Of a stretch of 64,000 bases of DNA, positions 35,507-46,253 are shown in pieces; within the stretch, counting starts at the first letter, position 1, and each line of letters begins with the position of its first letter. The stretch is from Gemmatimonadota bacterium (GTDB taxonomy: Bacteria; Gemmatimonadota; Gemmatimonadetes; Gemmatimonadales; Gemmatimonadaceae). The DNA lies in the NCBI GenBank assembly GCA_016874035.1, contig VGVM01000003.1, positions 1 to 64,000 of the forward strand, read 5' to 3'. The position numbers were made by a program, and so were the translations under genes. The notes under the pieces are model-generated. The model saw only the letters and a list, made by a program, of their open reading frames with translations. It ran no database searches and was not told the origin of the DNA.

Positions 35507-37018
35507 CTACGGCCGCTCCACCGCCGTCTTCGCCGCCGCGATCCCCTTCACCAGTTCGTACTGGAAGCGCACGAACCGCGCGAGCTCCGTCTCGAGGATC
35601 CGCTCCTGGTCGCTGTGCGCGGAGTAGCCGAGCGGGCCGTCCTCCTCGTCGGTTGCGGGACCGATCCCGTAGCACTCCATACCCTTCGCGCGCAGGTAGG
35701 CCATGTCGGTGGCGCCCGTGAGCATGGTCGGCAGCGTTGTCGTGTTGTACACGGACGTCGTCGCGGCTTCCACCGCGCGGAAGACTTCCGATGAGAGACT
35801 CGCCGCCGGCGTACCCGGGCGCACATCGCGGCGCGCATACGACACGTCAACGTTCGGGTCGTTCACCACTTTGCGCACCAGCTCGAGGAATGCGGTGGAA
35901 TCGTCATCGGGCAGCATGCGCACATCGAGCGTGGCCGTCGCTTCCGATGGGATCACGTTCACGCGATAGCCGCCGTTCACGATGGTCGGCGAGATCGACG
36001 TCCGCAGCATGGACGCGTGCCGCGGTTCGTTCTTCCGGAAATACTCGTCCGCCGCGGCGACACGCGCCGGGTTTCCGCTCACGATGTCCCGGTACCGCGC
36101 GGCGCGCTCCGGCGGCGAGATCGTCGCGAGTCGCGTGAAGTACTCGCGCGTCGTCTCGTTCAGTCGCACGGGCGGCCGCCACGAGGCGAACTTCGCCACG
36201 GCCGCGCTGATGCGTAGGACCGCGTTCGCCTCCAGCGGTACAGAACCATGGCCCGACGTTCCCTTCGCCGTGAGCGCAATCGCCCGCGGGATCTTCTCCG
36301 TGGTCGCCACCGACGCATATCGCACCGCGCCGCCGACTCGCGTCACGCTGCCGCCCTCGGCCAGGCAGTACTCGGCGTCAATCGCGGGGAACTGCTGGTT
36401 CACCATGAACTGGATGCCCACGCGCGTGGAGCCCTCTTCGCCCGATTCGGCGAGGAAGATCACGTCCCGGTCGAGCGTGATGCCCTGGCGCTTGAGCAGG
36501 AGCATCGTCATCAGCGACGCCGTGACGTTGTCCTTGTCGTCCACCGCGCCGCGCCCGTAGATCCACCCACTGTCACGAGCGGCGGAGAACGGCCCGTGCT
36601 TCCACTTGGTTGTGTCAATGTTGACGACGTCCGTGTGGCCGAGGATCAGGAGCGGCCGCTTGGAGCCATTGCCCTTGATCCGCGCGACGACATTCGGCCG
36701 GTTCGGCTCGAGCGCGTAGGTTTGCACCTCGACGCCCTCGGCGCGCAGCGCATTCACGAGGTAGTCGGCGGCGGGTTTCTCGATGCCCGGCGGGTCGCGC
36801 GTGTCCATGCGCACGAGCGCCTGGAAATGGCGGATCGTCTCGGAGTCCGCCGCGGCCCAGTCGATCGGCTGGCCGCCGGCGCCGGCGAGTGGTCCCGACG
36901 CATTCGCGGCGGTTGAGGCGGGGTCTCCGCCGCTGCAGGCGGCGACAACCGCAGCTGCGAGGGCGGTGGGACCAAGGCGGAGCAGGGTGCGCATCGCGCG
37001 ATGCATGGGTGTCCTCAT
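35507..37018 (-). CDS. Exported M20-family zinc peptidase, lipoprotein
   Basis: A 503-residue co-catalytic di-zinc peptidase. The lipoprotein signal ends ALAAAVVAACSGG. The metal and catalytic residues of M20 are all visible: GHTDVV (His and catalytic Asp), YGRGAVDDKDNV (bridging Asp), ESGEEG (catalytic and metal Glu), AEYCLAEGG and the final His in YSAHSDQERI. A dimerisation domain lies between (GTSGHGSVPLEANAVLRI onwards). It probably hydrolyses dipeptides or N-acyl amino acids at the periplasmic face. It is divergent from the marR-like gene across a 166-nt intergenic region. Confidence 0.93.
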   Translation of the reverse strand: MRTPMHRAMRTLLRLGPTALAAAVVAACSGGDPASTAANASGPLAGAGGQPIDWAAADSETIRHFQALVRMDTRDPPGIEKPAADYLVNALRAEGVEVQTYALEPNRPNVVARIKGNGSKRPLLILGHTDVVNIDTTKWKHGPFSAARDSGWIYGRGAVDDKDNVTASLMTMLLLKRQGITLDRDVIFLAESGEEGSTRVGIQFMVNQQFPAIDAEYCLAEGGSVTRVGGAVRYASVATTEKIPRAIALTAKGTSGHGSVPLEANAVLRISAAVAKFASWRPPVRLNETTREYFTRLATISPPERAARYRDIVSGNPARVAAADEYFRKNEPRHASMLRTSISPTIVNGGYRVNVIPSEATATLDVRMLPDDDSTAFLELVRKVVNDPNVDVSYARRDVRPGTPAASLSSEVFRAVEAATTSVYNTTTLPTMLTGATDMAYLRAKGMECYGIGPATDEEDGPLGYSAHSDQERILETELARFVRFQYELVKGIAAAKTAVERP

Positions 37019-37147
37019 GACGTGGTCGGAACGGGTGAAACGTTACCACGCGGCGGCCGACCTCGCGACGCCAACGGGCGGGGCGGCCGGGGCAACGGGC
37101 CCCGGCGCGGGTTCGCCGCGGCTCGGTGCGTCCCAGCCCCGGAACGT

Positions 37148-37176
37148 TTGCATACTTAGGAGTCCTAAGCTAGAAT
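37148..37176 (+). promoter_or_regulatory. marR-like promoter with palindromic operator in the spacer
   Basis: TTGCAT (37148-37153) and TAGAAT (37171-37176) are separated by 17 nt. The spacer contains CTTAGGAGTCCTAAG (37155-37169), two perfect 7-bp arms around one G. A repressor dimer bound there would block RNA polymerase, which fits autoregulation by the downstream MarR-type protein. Transcription would start only a few nt before, or at, the GTG at 37185. Confidence 0.7.
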
Positions 37177-37184
37177 CGAAGCCT

Positions 37185-37841
37185 GTGACCACCCGGCGAT
37201 TCTTCGAACAACACTCAACGCCCCTCGACCAGCGGCTGGCTGCAGGCTTGGCCAAGATCGGCCTGGCGATGCGGCGACAGGAACGCCGCTCCGCGTCGAA
37301 GGCCGGACTCTCCGCCACCCAGGCGCAGATCCTGGTCCTGCTGTCGGCCGAAGGCGTCACGTCCCAGTCCGGACTCGCGCACGCGCTGGATGTCTCGCTC
37401 CCGACGATCAGCGACTCAGTCGGCGCGCTGGTTGCCAAGCGATTGGTCCGAAAGGCACCGGGGAACGTTCGCCGTCGCGGAACCGCGCTGACGCTGACTC
37501 GAACGGGCCACGCGGCGGCGCGCCGCGCAGCGGGTTGGCCTGGATTCCTCGCCAACTCCCTTGAATCGCTCTCGGCGGCGCAGCAGGAGCGCCTGCTGAC
37601 CACGCTGCTCCTGTTGCTTCGCTCGCTCGAAGAGGCCCAGCAGCTCCCTGCGCAGCGCATGTGCCTCACGTGCGCCGCGTTCCGCCCCAACGCCCGTCCC
37701 GGCGTCCGTCCGCATCACTGCGCGTTCGCGGACGCTCCGATGCGAAGCGCGCACTTGCGGGTCGCGTGCGACGACCACCACCGGGCACCGGCGGCCCAAC
37801 GCGAATCGCAGTGGCAGCAGTTCCTTGCATCAACCGCGTGA
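37185..37841 (+). CDS. MarR-family regulator with Cys/His-rich C-terminal extension
   Basis: A 218-residue regulator. Residues about 10-140 form a MarR winged helix: KAGLSATQAQILVLLSAEG, SGLAHALDVSLPTISDSVGALVAKRLV as recognition helix, and GNVRRRGTALTLTRTG as wing. The extra C-terminus has CLTC, PHHCAF and a later Cys in LRVACDDHH, a set of four Cys plus His residues that could bind zinc, an Fe-S cluster or sense redox or NO. GTG 37185 is chosen because the promoter places transcription right beside it; the next in-frame ATG (37269) would remove the first helix. The truncated-haemoglobin gene follows within 42 nt. Confidence 0.88.
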   Translation: MTTRRFFEQHSTPLDQRLAAGLAKIGLAMRRQERRSASKAGLSATQAQILVLLSAEGVTSQSGLAHALDVSLPTISDSVGALVAKRLVRKAPGNVRRRGTALTLTRTGHAAARRAAGWPGFLANSLESLSAAQQERLLTTLLLLLRSLEEAQQLPAQRMCLTCAAFRPNARPGVRPHHCAFADAPMRSAHLRVACDDHHRAPAAQRESQWQQFLASTA

Positions 37842-37882
37842 TGTTGTTCGCCTTCCCCCCAACCCGTTCCAGGAGTTTGCCT

Positions 37883-38344
37883 ATGCGTTCCAGTTATTCG
37901 CTCCTTGTCCTCGCCTCCGCCGCATTGATGTCGGCATGCGAATCCAAGCCGGCCGAGACTCCTCCAGAGGCGCCCAAGACGCTTCACGAGCGGCTCGGCG
38001 GCACGGCGGCGATTGCCACCGTCGTTGACGCGTTCGTGGCCAACGTGGCCGCGGATGCCCGGATCAACAAGCGGTTTGCCCGCGTCGCGGGTGATACGGG
38101 CGCGATGCGCCAGTTCAAGCAGAAGCTCGTGGATCAGGTCTGCGCGGGCACGGGCGGACCCTGCACGTACACGGGCCTCGACATGAAGGCCGCGCACAAC
38201 GGCATGGGCATCACCGACGCCGATTTCGACGCGCTGGTCGAGGACCTCGTGAAGGCGCTCGACGGCGCGGGCGTCCCGCAGAAGGAGAAGGACGAGCTGC
38301 TGGCGATCCTTGGGCCCATGCGTGCCGACATGGTGATCAAGTAG
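37883..38344 (+). CDS. Truncated haemoglobin (group 1) lipoprotein
   Basis: A 153-residue protein with a lipoprotein signal ([16 protein letters not shown]) in front of a 2-on-2 globin: [22 protein letters not shown] (helices A/B), NKRFARV, and [22 protein letters not shown], whose His is the proximal haem ligand. Truncated haemoglobins bind O2 or NO; anchoring one in the envelope is uncommon. AGGAG at 37871-37875 supports ATG 37883. An alternative ATG at 37841 overlaps the regulator stop (TGATG) and adds 14 residues. It is probably in one transcript with the MarR-type gene and ends at a strong terminator. Confidence 0.92.
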   Translation: MRSSYSLLVLASAALMSACESKPAETPPEAPKTLHERLGGTAAIATVVDAFVANVAADARINKRFARVAGDTGAMRQFKQKLVDQVCAGTGGPCTYTGLDMKAAHNGMGITDADFDALVEDLVKALDGAGVPQKEKDELLAILGPMRADMVIK

Positions 38345-38364
38345 GACGTTGTTTTCCTGGCAGG

Positions 38365-38398
38365 CGACGGGCCCCGGCGGTTGCGCCGGGGCCCGTCG
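38365..38398 (+). terminator. Perfect 15-bp stem, tetraloop terminator
   Basis: CGACGGGCCCCGGCG (38365-38379), loop GTTG, then its exact complement CGCCGGGGCCCGTCG (38384-38398), starting 21 nt after the globin stop. The T-rich stretch lies before rather than after the stem, so termination would depend on stem strength. Confidence 0.85.
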
Positions 38399-38457
38399 TG
38401 CATCCGGGGCACCGATGGCTCTGGCGACGCAGCGAACGCCGCGAAACCTTTCACCCC

Positions 38458-39612
38458 GTGCCCAGAGCGTTCCGTCCTGAACTTGCCGGCGTTCCCGAAT
38501 CGCCGCTCGTCCTGATCGCCACGGAAGCCGAGGCGACGCCGGGCGCGATCAAGCTGTGCTACGGCGAATCCGACATGCCGACGCCGGAGTTCATCTGCCG
38601 CGCGGCGGACGAAGCGGCGCGCGCAGGGCACACTTTCTACACGCATACCGCCGGTACGCCGGCGCTGCGCGACGCGATCGCGGCGAAGGTGCACGCACTG
38701 CACGGCGTCGAGCTCCGTCGCTCGGAGATCGCCTGCACGATCGGCGCCTCGATGGCGATCTATCTCGCGATCCGCAGCTTCGTGGGTGCGGGCGACAACG
38801 CGGTGATCGTCTCGCCCGCGTACGCGATCTACGCGAACGGCGTCCGCATGGCGGGCGGCGAACCCCGGTTCGCTCCGCTCGTGCGTTCCGGCGCCCGATT
38901 CGCGTTTGACCTCGACGCGGTGAAGGGCGCCATCAATGCGCGCACCCGGATGATCGTCGTGAACAGCCCGTCCAACCCGACCGGCTGGATGATCTCACGC
39001 GACGAGCAACGCGCGCTGATCGAGCTGGCGCAGGAACATGACCTCGTGCTGCTGGCGGACGAAGTGTACGAGCGCCTCGCGTACGGCACGGCACTCGCGC
39101 CGAGCTTTGCGACGGTCGCGGACGGTTACGACGGGCTGATCGTCGTCAACAGTTTCTCCAAGACGTTCAACATGACCGGCTGGCGGCTCGGGTGGGCGCA
39201 AGCGTCTGAGCGCACCGCGCGTGTGATGTACGCCGCCGCGGAGTTCATGACGTCGAACCCCAACGCCATGACGCAGGAAGCCGGGATCGTCGCGCTACGG
39301 GACGGCGATGCGTATGTCGCCGAGCTCCGTGCGCACTACGCGGCGCGGCGTGACCAGGTGCGGAGCGCGCTGGGCGCAATCCGGGGCCTGACGCTGCCGC
39401 AGGTTGACGGCGCGTTCTATGCGTTTCCGGCCGTCGCTGGGCTCACGGACTCCGCCACGCGTGCGGCGGAACTCCTGCGCACCGCCAACGTCGCGGTGGC
39501 GCCCGGTTCCGCGTTCGGCCCTGGCGGCGAAGGGCACCTCCGGCTCTGCTTCGCGGCCAGCGAAGCGACGATGACGGAGGCGCTGGCGCGGCTCACGGCG
39601 GTGCTGTCGTAG
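38458..39612 (+). CDS. Class I/II PLP-dependent aminotransferase
   Basis: A 384-residue fold-type I aminotransferase, cytoplasmic. It shows [43 protein letters not shown] and [16 protein letters not shown] with the PLP lysine, and a C-terminal block GHLRLCFA close to the conserved Arg that binds the substrate carboxylate. It belongs to the AspC/AlaT-like subgroup; the exact amino donor and acceptor are unclear. GTG 38458 is chosen because an earlier in-frame GTG (38398) lies inside the terminator hairpin. TTTCACCCC sits directly before the GTG, without a Shine-Dalgarno sequence. Confidence 0.92.
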   Translation: MPRAFRPELAGVPESPLVLIATEAEATPGAIKLCYGESDMPTPEFICRAADEAARAGHTFYTHTAGTPALRDAIAAKVHALHGVELRRSEIACTIGASMAIYLAIRSFVGAGDNAVIVSPAYAIYANGVRMAGGEPRFAPLVRSGARFAFDLDAVKGAINARTRMIVVNSPSNPTGWMISRDEQRALIELAQEHDLVLLADEVYERLAYGTALAPSFATVADGYDGLIVVNSFSKTFNMTGWRLGWAQASERTARVMYAAAEFMTSNPNAMTQEAGIVALRDGDAYVAELRAHYAARRDQVRSALGAIRGLTLPQVDGAFYAFPAVAGLTDSATRAAELLRTANVAVAPGSAFGPGGEGHLRLCFAASEATMTEALARLTAVLS

Positions 39613-39627
39613 CCGCGAGACGGCGCG

Positions 39628-40080
39628 CTAGCTCAGCACGCCCCGCTTGCTCATCGCCCCAGCGTACCCGGCCATTGCGATCCCGAACACGATCGGAACG
39701 GCGGAGAAACCCACGCCGCCGGTCTTGCGCATGATCTCCATGCCGCCCAGCAGGAAGAGCCCGCCGAGGTTCGAGACCGCGGCGCCAACCAGCGACACGA
39801 TCAGCACCAGGTAGGCGGCCCGCTTCCTGATGAGGAGCAGCGTGCAGCCGATCACGCCCGCAAACACGCCGAGCCCCCAGAACCCGTCGGCCTAGAGGGG
39901 AAACGACGTGAAGTAAGCGCGCTGCTCGGGCGGATAGTCGCCCATGATCGCTTCGACGTCGAGCTGTGTCACGACAAACGACATGACGCCGATCAGGCTC
40001 CACAGGCCGCCGAGTATTCCGACGAGCCAGAGGTGCCAGGGGCGGCGGGGTGCGGGGGTCGCCTGCGCTTCAGGTGTCAT
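39628..40080 (-). pseudogene. Small four-helix membrane protein gene interrupted by one in-frame TAG
   Basis: A single frame of 151 codons encodes PWHLWLVGILGGLWSLIGVM, then YPPEQRAYFTSFPL, a TAG at 39892-39894, then ADGFWGLGVFAGVIGCTLL and two more hydrophobic segments up to a normal stop. Related small membrane proteins typically read F-P-x-W at this site, so TAG most simply replaces TGG (one G-to-A change). Both halves keep perfect frame, membrane periodicity and normal codon use, so the loss is recent, or the base is a sequencing error, or the amber codon is read through. The second half has its own GTG start possibility (39867). Function of the family unknown. Confidence 0.75.
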
Positions 40081-40126
40081 AGTACCCTGAAGATACGAAA
40101 ACCCGGGAACGCCGCGAGCCGCTACC

Positions 40127-40948
40127 TCACCGCGAACAGGTGCCGGTCCAGGCGACCGACTGAAGCGCGGGCGCCGGCGAATCGTACACGCCGCTGTGAT
40201 CCGGGCCGCCGCGGAACATCGCGGGTGGTCCCGGGCGGACCGCGGGTTCGGTCAGCAGGTCAACGCGCAGCAGTTCGGCAGGGCCGCTGCCCGGGTTGCG
40301 CAGCACGAGGCGTTGCCCGGACTCGGTGAACACGTCCTGGCCGAGCGGCAGGGACAGCCCGGAAGACGTGCGCACGCCGGTCGTCAGCGCGATCACGATG
40401 GCCGGTTGACCGCTGTCGGGGCTGACGACAACCGAGTCCGCAGCCGCGATCGTGATTCGCGTCGTGCGGTATTGCAGGTTCGCGACCTCGACCACCGCGC
40501 GCGTCGCGTTGGCCAACGGCGGTGCAGGGACTCGCTGCCCCATCCGCGTTTCGCCGGCCGTCTTCAACTCCACGCGGAGGTACTCGCTCGCGCCGGGAAA
40601 GCGGTTCACCACGGCGCGGGACTCCGGCGTCGCACGGCCTACACGGTAACTGCGGGCCGCCACGTACGGACGCGTGACCGTATTCGGGCTGCCGTCGTGC
40701 TCGAAGACGATCGGGTTGGCGTCGTCGAGGTACACATGCAGCATCACCCCCGGCGGGTGCGTGTGATACGGAAGGTCCGCGTTCCCCGAGATGCGAACGC
40801 GCACGACGCGCACCCACGAATTCTCGGATTGCACGCGGTACACGTCCGGCAGTGCGACCAGGCCGTCCTGCTGGGCGCCGGCGACGTGTGGGGCGAGCAG
40901 TGCAAACGCGCCCGTGGCGACGAGCGCCCATCGGATCGGTATGGCCAT
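40127..40948 (-). CDS. Exported cupin-like protein, function unknown
   Basis: A 273-residue protein with a signal peptide (WALVATGAFALLAPHVAGAQ). The first half contains VRVVRVRISGNADLPYHTHPPGVMLHVYLDD, which reads like the first cupin motif with two His residues. The second half (NLQYRTTRITIAAADSVVVSPDSGQPAIVIALTTG) looks like a second cupin barrel whose metal residues are missing. This suggests a bicupin with one potentially metal-binding site. It diverges from argG with a 90-nt gap. Substrate and role unknown. Confidence 0.6.
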   Translation of the reverse strand: MAIPIRWALVATGAFALLAPHVAGAQQDGLVALPDVYRVQSENSWVRVVRVRISGNADLPYHTHPPGVMLHVYLDDANPIVFEHDGSPNTVTRPYVAARSYRVGRATPESRAVVNRFPGASEYLRVELKTAGETRMGQRVPAPPLANATRAVVEVANLQYRTTRITIAAADSVVVSPDSGQPAIVIALTTGVRTSSGLSLPLGQDVFTESGQRLVLRNPGSGPAELLRVDLLTEPAVRPGPPAMFRGGPDHSGVYDSPAPALQSVAWTGTCSR

Positions 40949-41022
40949 ATGTGACTGAGTGGCGCGGACGGCGCGGAAGGTTGCACCGGACCCGGCGAAG
41001 GGCGCCTACACGGATTTCCCGC

Positions 41023-42390
<1,368 letters not shown>

Positions 42391-42432
42391 CACCGAGGTC
42401 CCAACCGCTCGCAGCGACAACACGGGGGCTGT

Positions 42433-44085
42433 ATGCGTTTCCGATTTCCTGGTCGCGTGGTGGTGCTTGGCGCCGCCGCAATCGTGCTCGCGAACGCGGT
42501 GAGCGCCGCGGTCGCGGAGGCGCAAGGCGCCGCCCGCCCGTCATACCAGGCGCTCACGACGTTGTTCCGTGAATGGCGGACGTTCGAGCGGCACGCGCTG
42601 CGGGACGGCGTTCCGGACTACACCGCCGGCACGCTCCGGCAGAAGCACGCGGCGCTCGCGGGCTGGCGCTCGCGGCTGCGGGCGATCGACACCACAGGCT
42701 GGACGACTGAAGAACAGGTTGACTGGCACATCGTTCGCGCCGAGTTCAACGGACTCGACTTCAACATCCGGGTGCTCAAGCCCTGGGAACGCGACCCGGC
42801 GTTCTATGTGACGGTGTGGCCCGACCAGAGCGACACCCCGGACCACGAAGGCCCGACGAACCACGCGGTAATCGAACTCTGGAAGTACACGTATCCGCTC
42901 TCAGCGGAATCGCAGGCGCGGCTTCGCGGCGAGCTGGAAACCGTGCGGCCGATGCTTGCGCAGGCGCGCGTCAATCTCACCGGGAACGCACGAGATCTCT
43001 GGGTTGCGGGCACGGGTTCGGTCCGTGGGCAGGTGCGCGACCTCGATGAACTGGCCCGCACGCCGAGTGCGACGCCGAACCTGCTGGCGGCAATCCGCGA
43101 CGCGCGGCAGGCCACCATGGAGTTCGTCACGTGGCTCGATGCGCAGGCGCCGTCGAAGAACGGACCGTCCGGCATCGGCGCGGCGGACTATACCTGGAGC
43201 CTGCGGAACGTCCACCTCATTCCGCTGACCTACGAGGACGAGGTCGCCATCCTGAAGCGGGAACTTGCACGCGCGCACGCGTCGCTGCGGCTTGAGGAGC
43301 AGGCCAACCGTGGACGCCCGCAGATCGAACCCGTAAAGACCGAAGCGGAGTTCCGCGCGCGGGCCAACGCGTCCGTGGATCACCTGATGCGGTTCCTGAG
43401 GGAGAGGGATGTCATCACGGTGAAGCCGAACATGGACCCGGCGCTTCGTCCCAAGATCGGGCGCTTCGTGCCGATCGAGCAGCGCAACTTCTTCTCGATC
43501 GCGACGCACCTCGAGCCGAATACGCTCTACACGCATTTCTATCACTGGTGGGACCTGGCGCAGATGCGCGACGAGCCGCACGCGAGTCCGATCCGCCGCG
43601 AGGCACTGCTGTACAACATCTGGGACAGTCGCAGCGAGGGGATGGCGACCGCGTTCGAGGAAGCCATGATGCACGCCGGGCTGTATGAGTCCAACCCGCG
43701 CGCGCGGGAGATCGTCTGGATCATGCTCGCACAGCGGGCCGCGCGAGGCCTCGGCTCGCTGTATGCGCAGAGCAACGAGTACACGATGAAGCAGGCGGCG
43801 GACTTCCAGGTCGCCTGGACGCCGCGGGGCTGGATGAGCCCGACGCTGGAACTGCTCGGCTTTGAACAGCAACTCTACCTGCGCCAGCCGGGCTATGGAA
43901 CGAGTTATATCATCGGCAAGCACCTGCTCGATGACCTGCTGCGCGAGATGTCGGAGCTGCGGGGCGCGCAGTTTTCGCTGCGCGAGTACTACGACGCGGT
44001 CAACCGCGCGGGGATGATCCCCGTGTCGCTCATTCGCTGGCAGTTGACCGGAAAGGCCGACCAGATTCGCGCGCTGGCGCGATAA
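42433..44085 (+). CDS. Exported DUF885-like protein lacking the HExxH-type motif
   Basis: A 550-residue exported helical protein (signal core VVVLGAAAIVLANAVSAAV). Features such as TFERHALRDGVPDYTAG, PWERDPAFYVTVWPDQSD, RNVHLIPLTYEDEVAILKREL and SEGMATAFEEAMMHAGLYE match the general DUF885 layout, where EGWAxYxE normally supplies a metal Glu. The HExxPGH motif of DUF885 carboxypeptidase-like members is not visible; HFYHWWDLAQM lies in roughly that place. It may be a divergent or non-catalytic member. It begins 42 nt after argG on the same strand and is convergent with the S9 peptidase. Confidence 0.6.
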   Translation: MRFRFPGRVVVLGAAAIVLANAVSAAVAEAQGAARPSYQALTTLFREWRTFERHALRDGVPDYTAGTLRQKHAALAGWRSRLRAIDTTGWTTEEQVDWHIVRAEFNGLDFNIRVLKPWERDPAFYVTVWPDQSDTPDHEGPTNHAVIELWKYTYPLSAESQARLRGELETVRPMLAQARVNLTGNARDLWVAGTGSVRGQVRDLDELARTPSATPNLLAAIRDARQATMEFVTWLDAQAPSKNGPSGIGAADYTWSLRNVHLIPLTYEDEVAILKRELARAHASLRLEEQANRGRPQIEPVKTEAEFRARANASVDHLMRFLRERDVITVKPNMDPALRPKIGRFVPIEQRNFFSIATHLEPNTLYTHFYHWWDLAQMRDEPHASPIRREALLYNIWDSRSEGMATAFEEAMMHAGLYESNPRAREIVWIMLAQRAARGLGSLYAQSNEYTMKQAADFQVAWTPRGWMSPTLELLGFEQQLYLRQPGYGTSYIIGKHLLDDLLREMSELRGAQFSLREYYDAVNRAGMIPVSLIRWQLTGKADQIRALAR

Positions 44086-44102
44086 CTGCGGGCCGGCTCG
44101 GT

Positions 44103-46127
44103 CTACGGCTGCACCTTTGCCGCCGTAAACCAGCGCTCGTACCACGCGATGCTCCGCTCCATCGCATCCGCCACGTGCTTGGTCTCCCGGAGCCCGTGGC
44201 CTTCGCGCGGGTAGCGCACCATCACGGTCGGCACGCCGACATCATGCAGCGCGATGTAGAACTGTTCCGCCTCGGCGATCGGCACGTTGTTGTCGTTGTC
44301 GCCGTGGATGAACATCGTCGGCGTCTTCACGCGGGACACGTAGCGGAGCGGGCTCCGCGCCCAGAGCGTGTCCATCAACCCCTCTTCATGTGGGTAACGC
44401 CCGAACTCCACGGCGAGGTAGTCGTGGTAGTACGACATGTAGTTGAAGCTCACGAGGTTGGCGATGCTCGCGGACGGCACCGCGGCCTTGAACCGATCGG
44501 TGCGCGTGATCAGCCAGTTCGTCAGCTGGCCGCCGTAGCTCCCGCCTTCGACACCGAGGCGGCTCGCGTCGAGCCACGAATACTTCGCCAGCGCGGCGTC
44601 CACCCCAGCCAGGACGTCCTCGGCCTCCTTGCCGTTCTGGTCGCCGAAGATGGCGTCGGCGAACTTCTGACCATAGCTGGATGAGCCGCGATAGTTGACC
44701 ATCAACGACGCGTATCCGCGCGCGGCATACACCTGGGCCTTGTTGTTGAAGTCCGGTCCCTGCGCGCCGTGCGGGCCGCCGTGGATGTTCACGATGAGCG
44801 GATGCCGAGATGTCGCCGTGCGGCCAAGCGGCAGGGTGAGGTACGCTTCGACCTCCAGCCCGTCCTTCGCCTTGAACGTGAACGCTTCAACCCCGGCGAT
44901 CGCGCGCCCGCTGAGTTTGTCCGTGTTGAGCGCCAGCAGCGTGGTCGGTGGGGCTGAGCCACTGGCGAGCGCCAGCGTACCCGGCTCCGTTGGCGTCGAG
45001 TATCCGAACGCGACCTGGCCTCGCGAATCGAGTGACCACGCGCCCACGCGACGCCCGCCGATCACGACCGACGGCGCGCCGCCCTCGACGGGGAAGCGAT
45101 AGAGCGTAGCCCGTCCACGTTCGCTGACCGCGCTGTACAGCGCCTTGCCGTCCGCGGCCCACCGCGGCGCGCCCTGCGGGTTGTCCACGGCATTGCCGAT
45201 ATCGCGCCGGTTGGAGCCGTCGGCATTCACGACCCACACGTGCGCGTTCTCCATGTTCGTCTCGGACGACTGGAACGGCCGCACGGTGCCCAGGAACGCG
45301 ACCTGCGTGCCGTCGGGCGACCAGCGCGGGACGGTGGCGACCGCGTTCATGTGCGCGAGCGTTCGCGTTGCGCCGGTGGCGACGTTGATGACGAAGAGGT
45401 CTTGGTGGAACACGCGGTCGGGGTTCGCGTGCGGGTTCGCGGCGTACACGATCTCCTTCCCATCGGGCGACCAGTCAATCGAGTGCTCGTCGCGCGTCCC
45501 GGTGGTGAGCTGCCGTGCTTTGCGCGTCGCGACGTCAACGACAAAGACGTGCGTGCGGCGGTTGTCCACAAACCGTGCGGCGCCGGCGCTCGACGTGGGC
45601 TTGTACGCGTAGCGTGTGATGACCATCGGGTCGCCATTGGCGTCGGGTTCCAGGCCGGGCGCGGTGGAGACGTAGGCGAGCTGCTTGCCGTCCGGCGACC
45701 AGACGAGCCGCTCGCCGGTGCGCGGCAGGATGCTGTTGCTTCCGGATGTCGCGGCGAGAAAACGCGCGCCGGTCCCGTCTGCAGCGGCGACGGCGACGCC
45801 CGAGCTGTCGCCTACGCGCCCGATGAACGCGATGCGCGTGCCGTCCGGCGACCAGCGGGGGTTCGATGCCGAGCCGGCCGGGTTGAGCCGCGTCGTAGCG
45901 CCGGACCGGAGATCGCGAATCCAGATCTCAGTCGTTGGTGCGGCGCCGACGTCGTTGCGAACGATGCCATACGCGAGGCGCGCGCCGTCGCGGGAGAGTT
46001 CGACCTCGCCGAACGTGCGTAGCGCCGGGAGGTCGGCGAGCTGGAGGCCGCGCGGATCCTGGGCGTGCGCGGGCAGCGGCGCGAGAATGGTGGCGGCAAA
46101 CGCCAGCGAGAGGGTCGAAAGGCGCAT
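44103..46127 (-). CDS. Exported S9-family (prolyl oligopeptidase-like) serine peptidase
   Basis: A 674-residue exported peptidase. ATG 46127 precedes a signal peptide (STLSLAFAATILAPLPAHAQ); upstream in-frame sequence is polar. The N-terminal two thirds form a TolB/PD40-like propeller (PRWSPDGTRIAFIG, IDWSPDGKEIVYA, PRWSPDGTQVAFLG). The C-terminal alpha/beta hydrolase holds GGSYGG (nucleophile Ser), HGDNDNNVPI (Asp) and YPREGHGL (His). It is similar to acylaminoacyl-peptidase/DPP-type enzymes. It probably degrades oligopeptides in the periplasm. Convergent with the DUF885-like gene; divergent from the DsrE gene. Confidence 0.93.
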   Translation of the reverse strand: MRLSTLSLAFAATILAPLPAHAQDPRGLQLADLPALRTFGEVELSRDGARLAYGIVRNDVGAAPTTEIWIRDLRSGATTRLNPAGSASNPRWSPDGTRIAFIGRVGDSSGVAVAAADGTGARFLAATSGSNSILPRTGERLVWSPDGKQLAYVSTAPGLEPDANGDPMVITRYAYKPTSSAGAARFVDNRRTHVFVVDVATRKARQLTTGTRDEHSIDWSPDGKEIVYAANPHANPDRVFHQDLFVINVATGATRTLAHMNAVATVPRWSPDGTQVAFLGTVRPFQSSETNMENAHVWVVNADGSNRRDIGNAVDNPQGAPRWAADGKALYSAVSERGRATLYRFPVEGGAPSVVIGGRRVGAWSLDSRGQVAFGYSTPTEPGTLALASGSAPPTTLLALNTDKLSGRAIAGVEAFTFKAKDGLEVEAYLTLPLGRTATSRHPLIVNIHGGPHGAQGPDFNNKAQVYAARGYASLMVNYRGSSSYGQKFADAIFGDQNGKEAEDVLAGVDAALAKYSWLDASRLGVEGGSYGGQLTNWLITRTDRFKAAVPSASIANLVSFNYMSYYHDYLAVEFGRYPHEEGLMDTLWARSPLRYVSRVKTPTMFIHGDNDNNVPIAEAEQFYIALHDVGVPTVMVRYPREGHGLRETKHVADAMERSIAWYERWFTAAKVQP

Positions 46128-46253
46128 CGGGGGCGGGGAAGGGGATTCGATATCGTAAGCGAGCGTGGGGGAACGATTCAACTGCCGCCCCCAGTGCCGC
46201 GCCACTCGCCATATTCACGTCGTCAGCGTTTCACCCCTTCACGGGCCATACTC

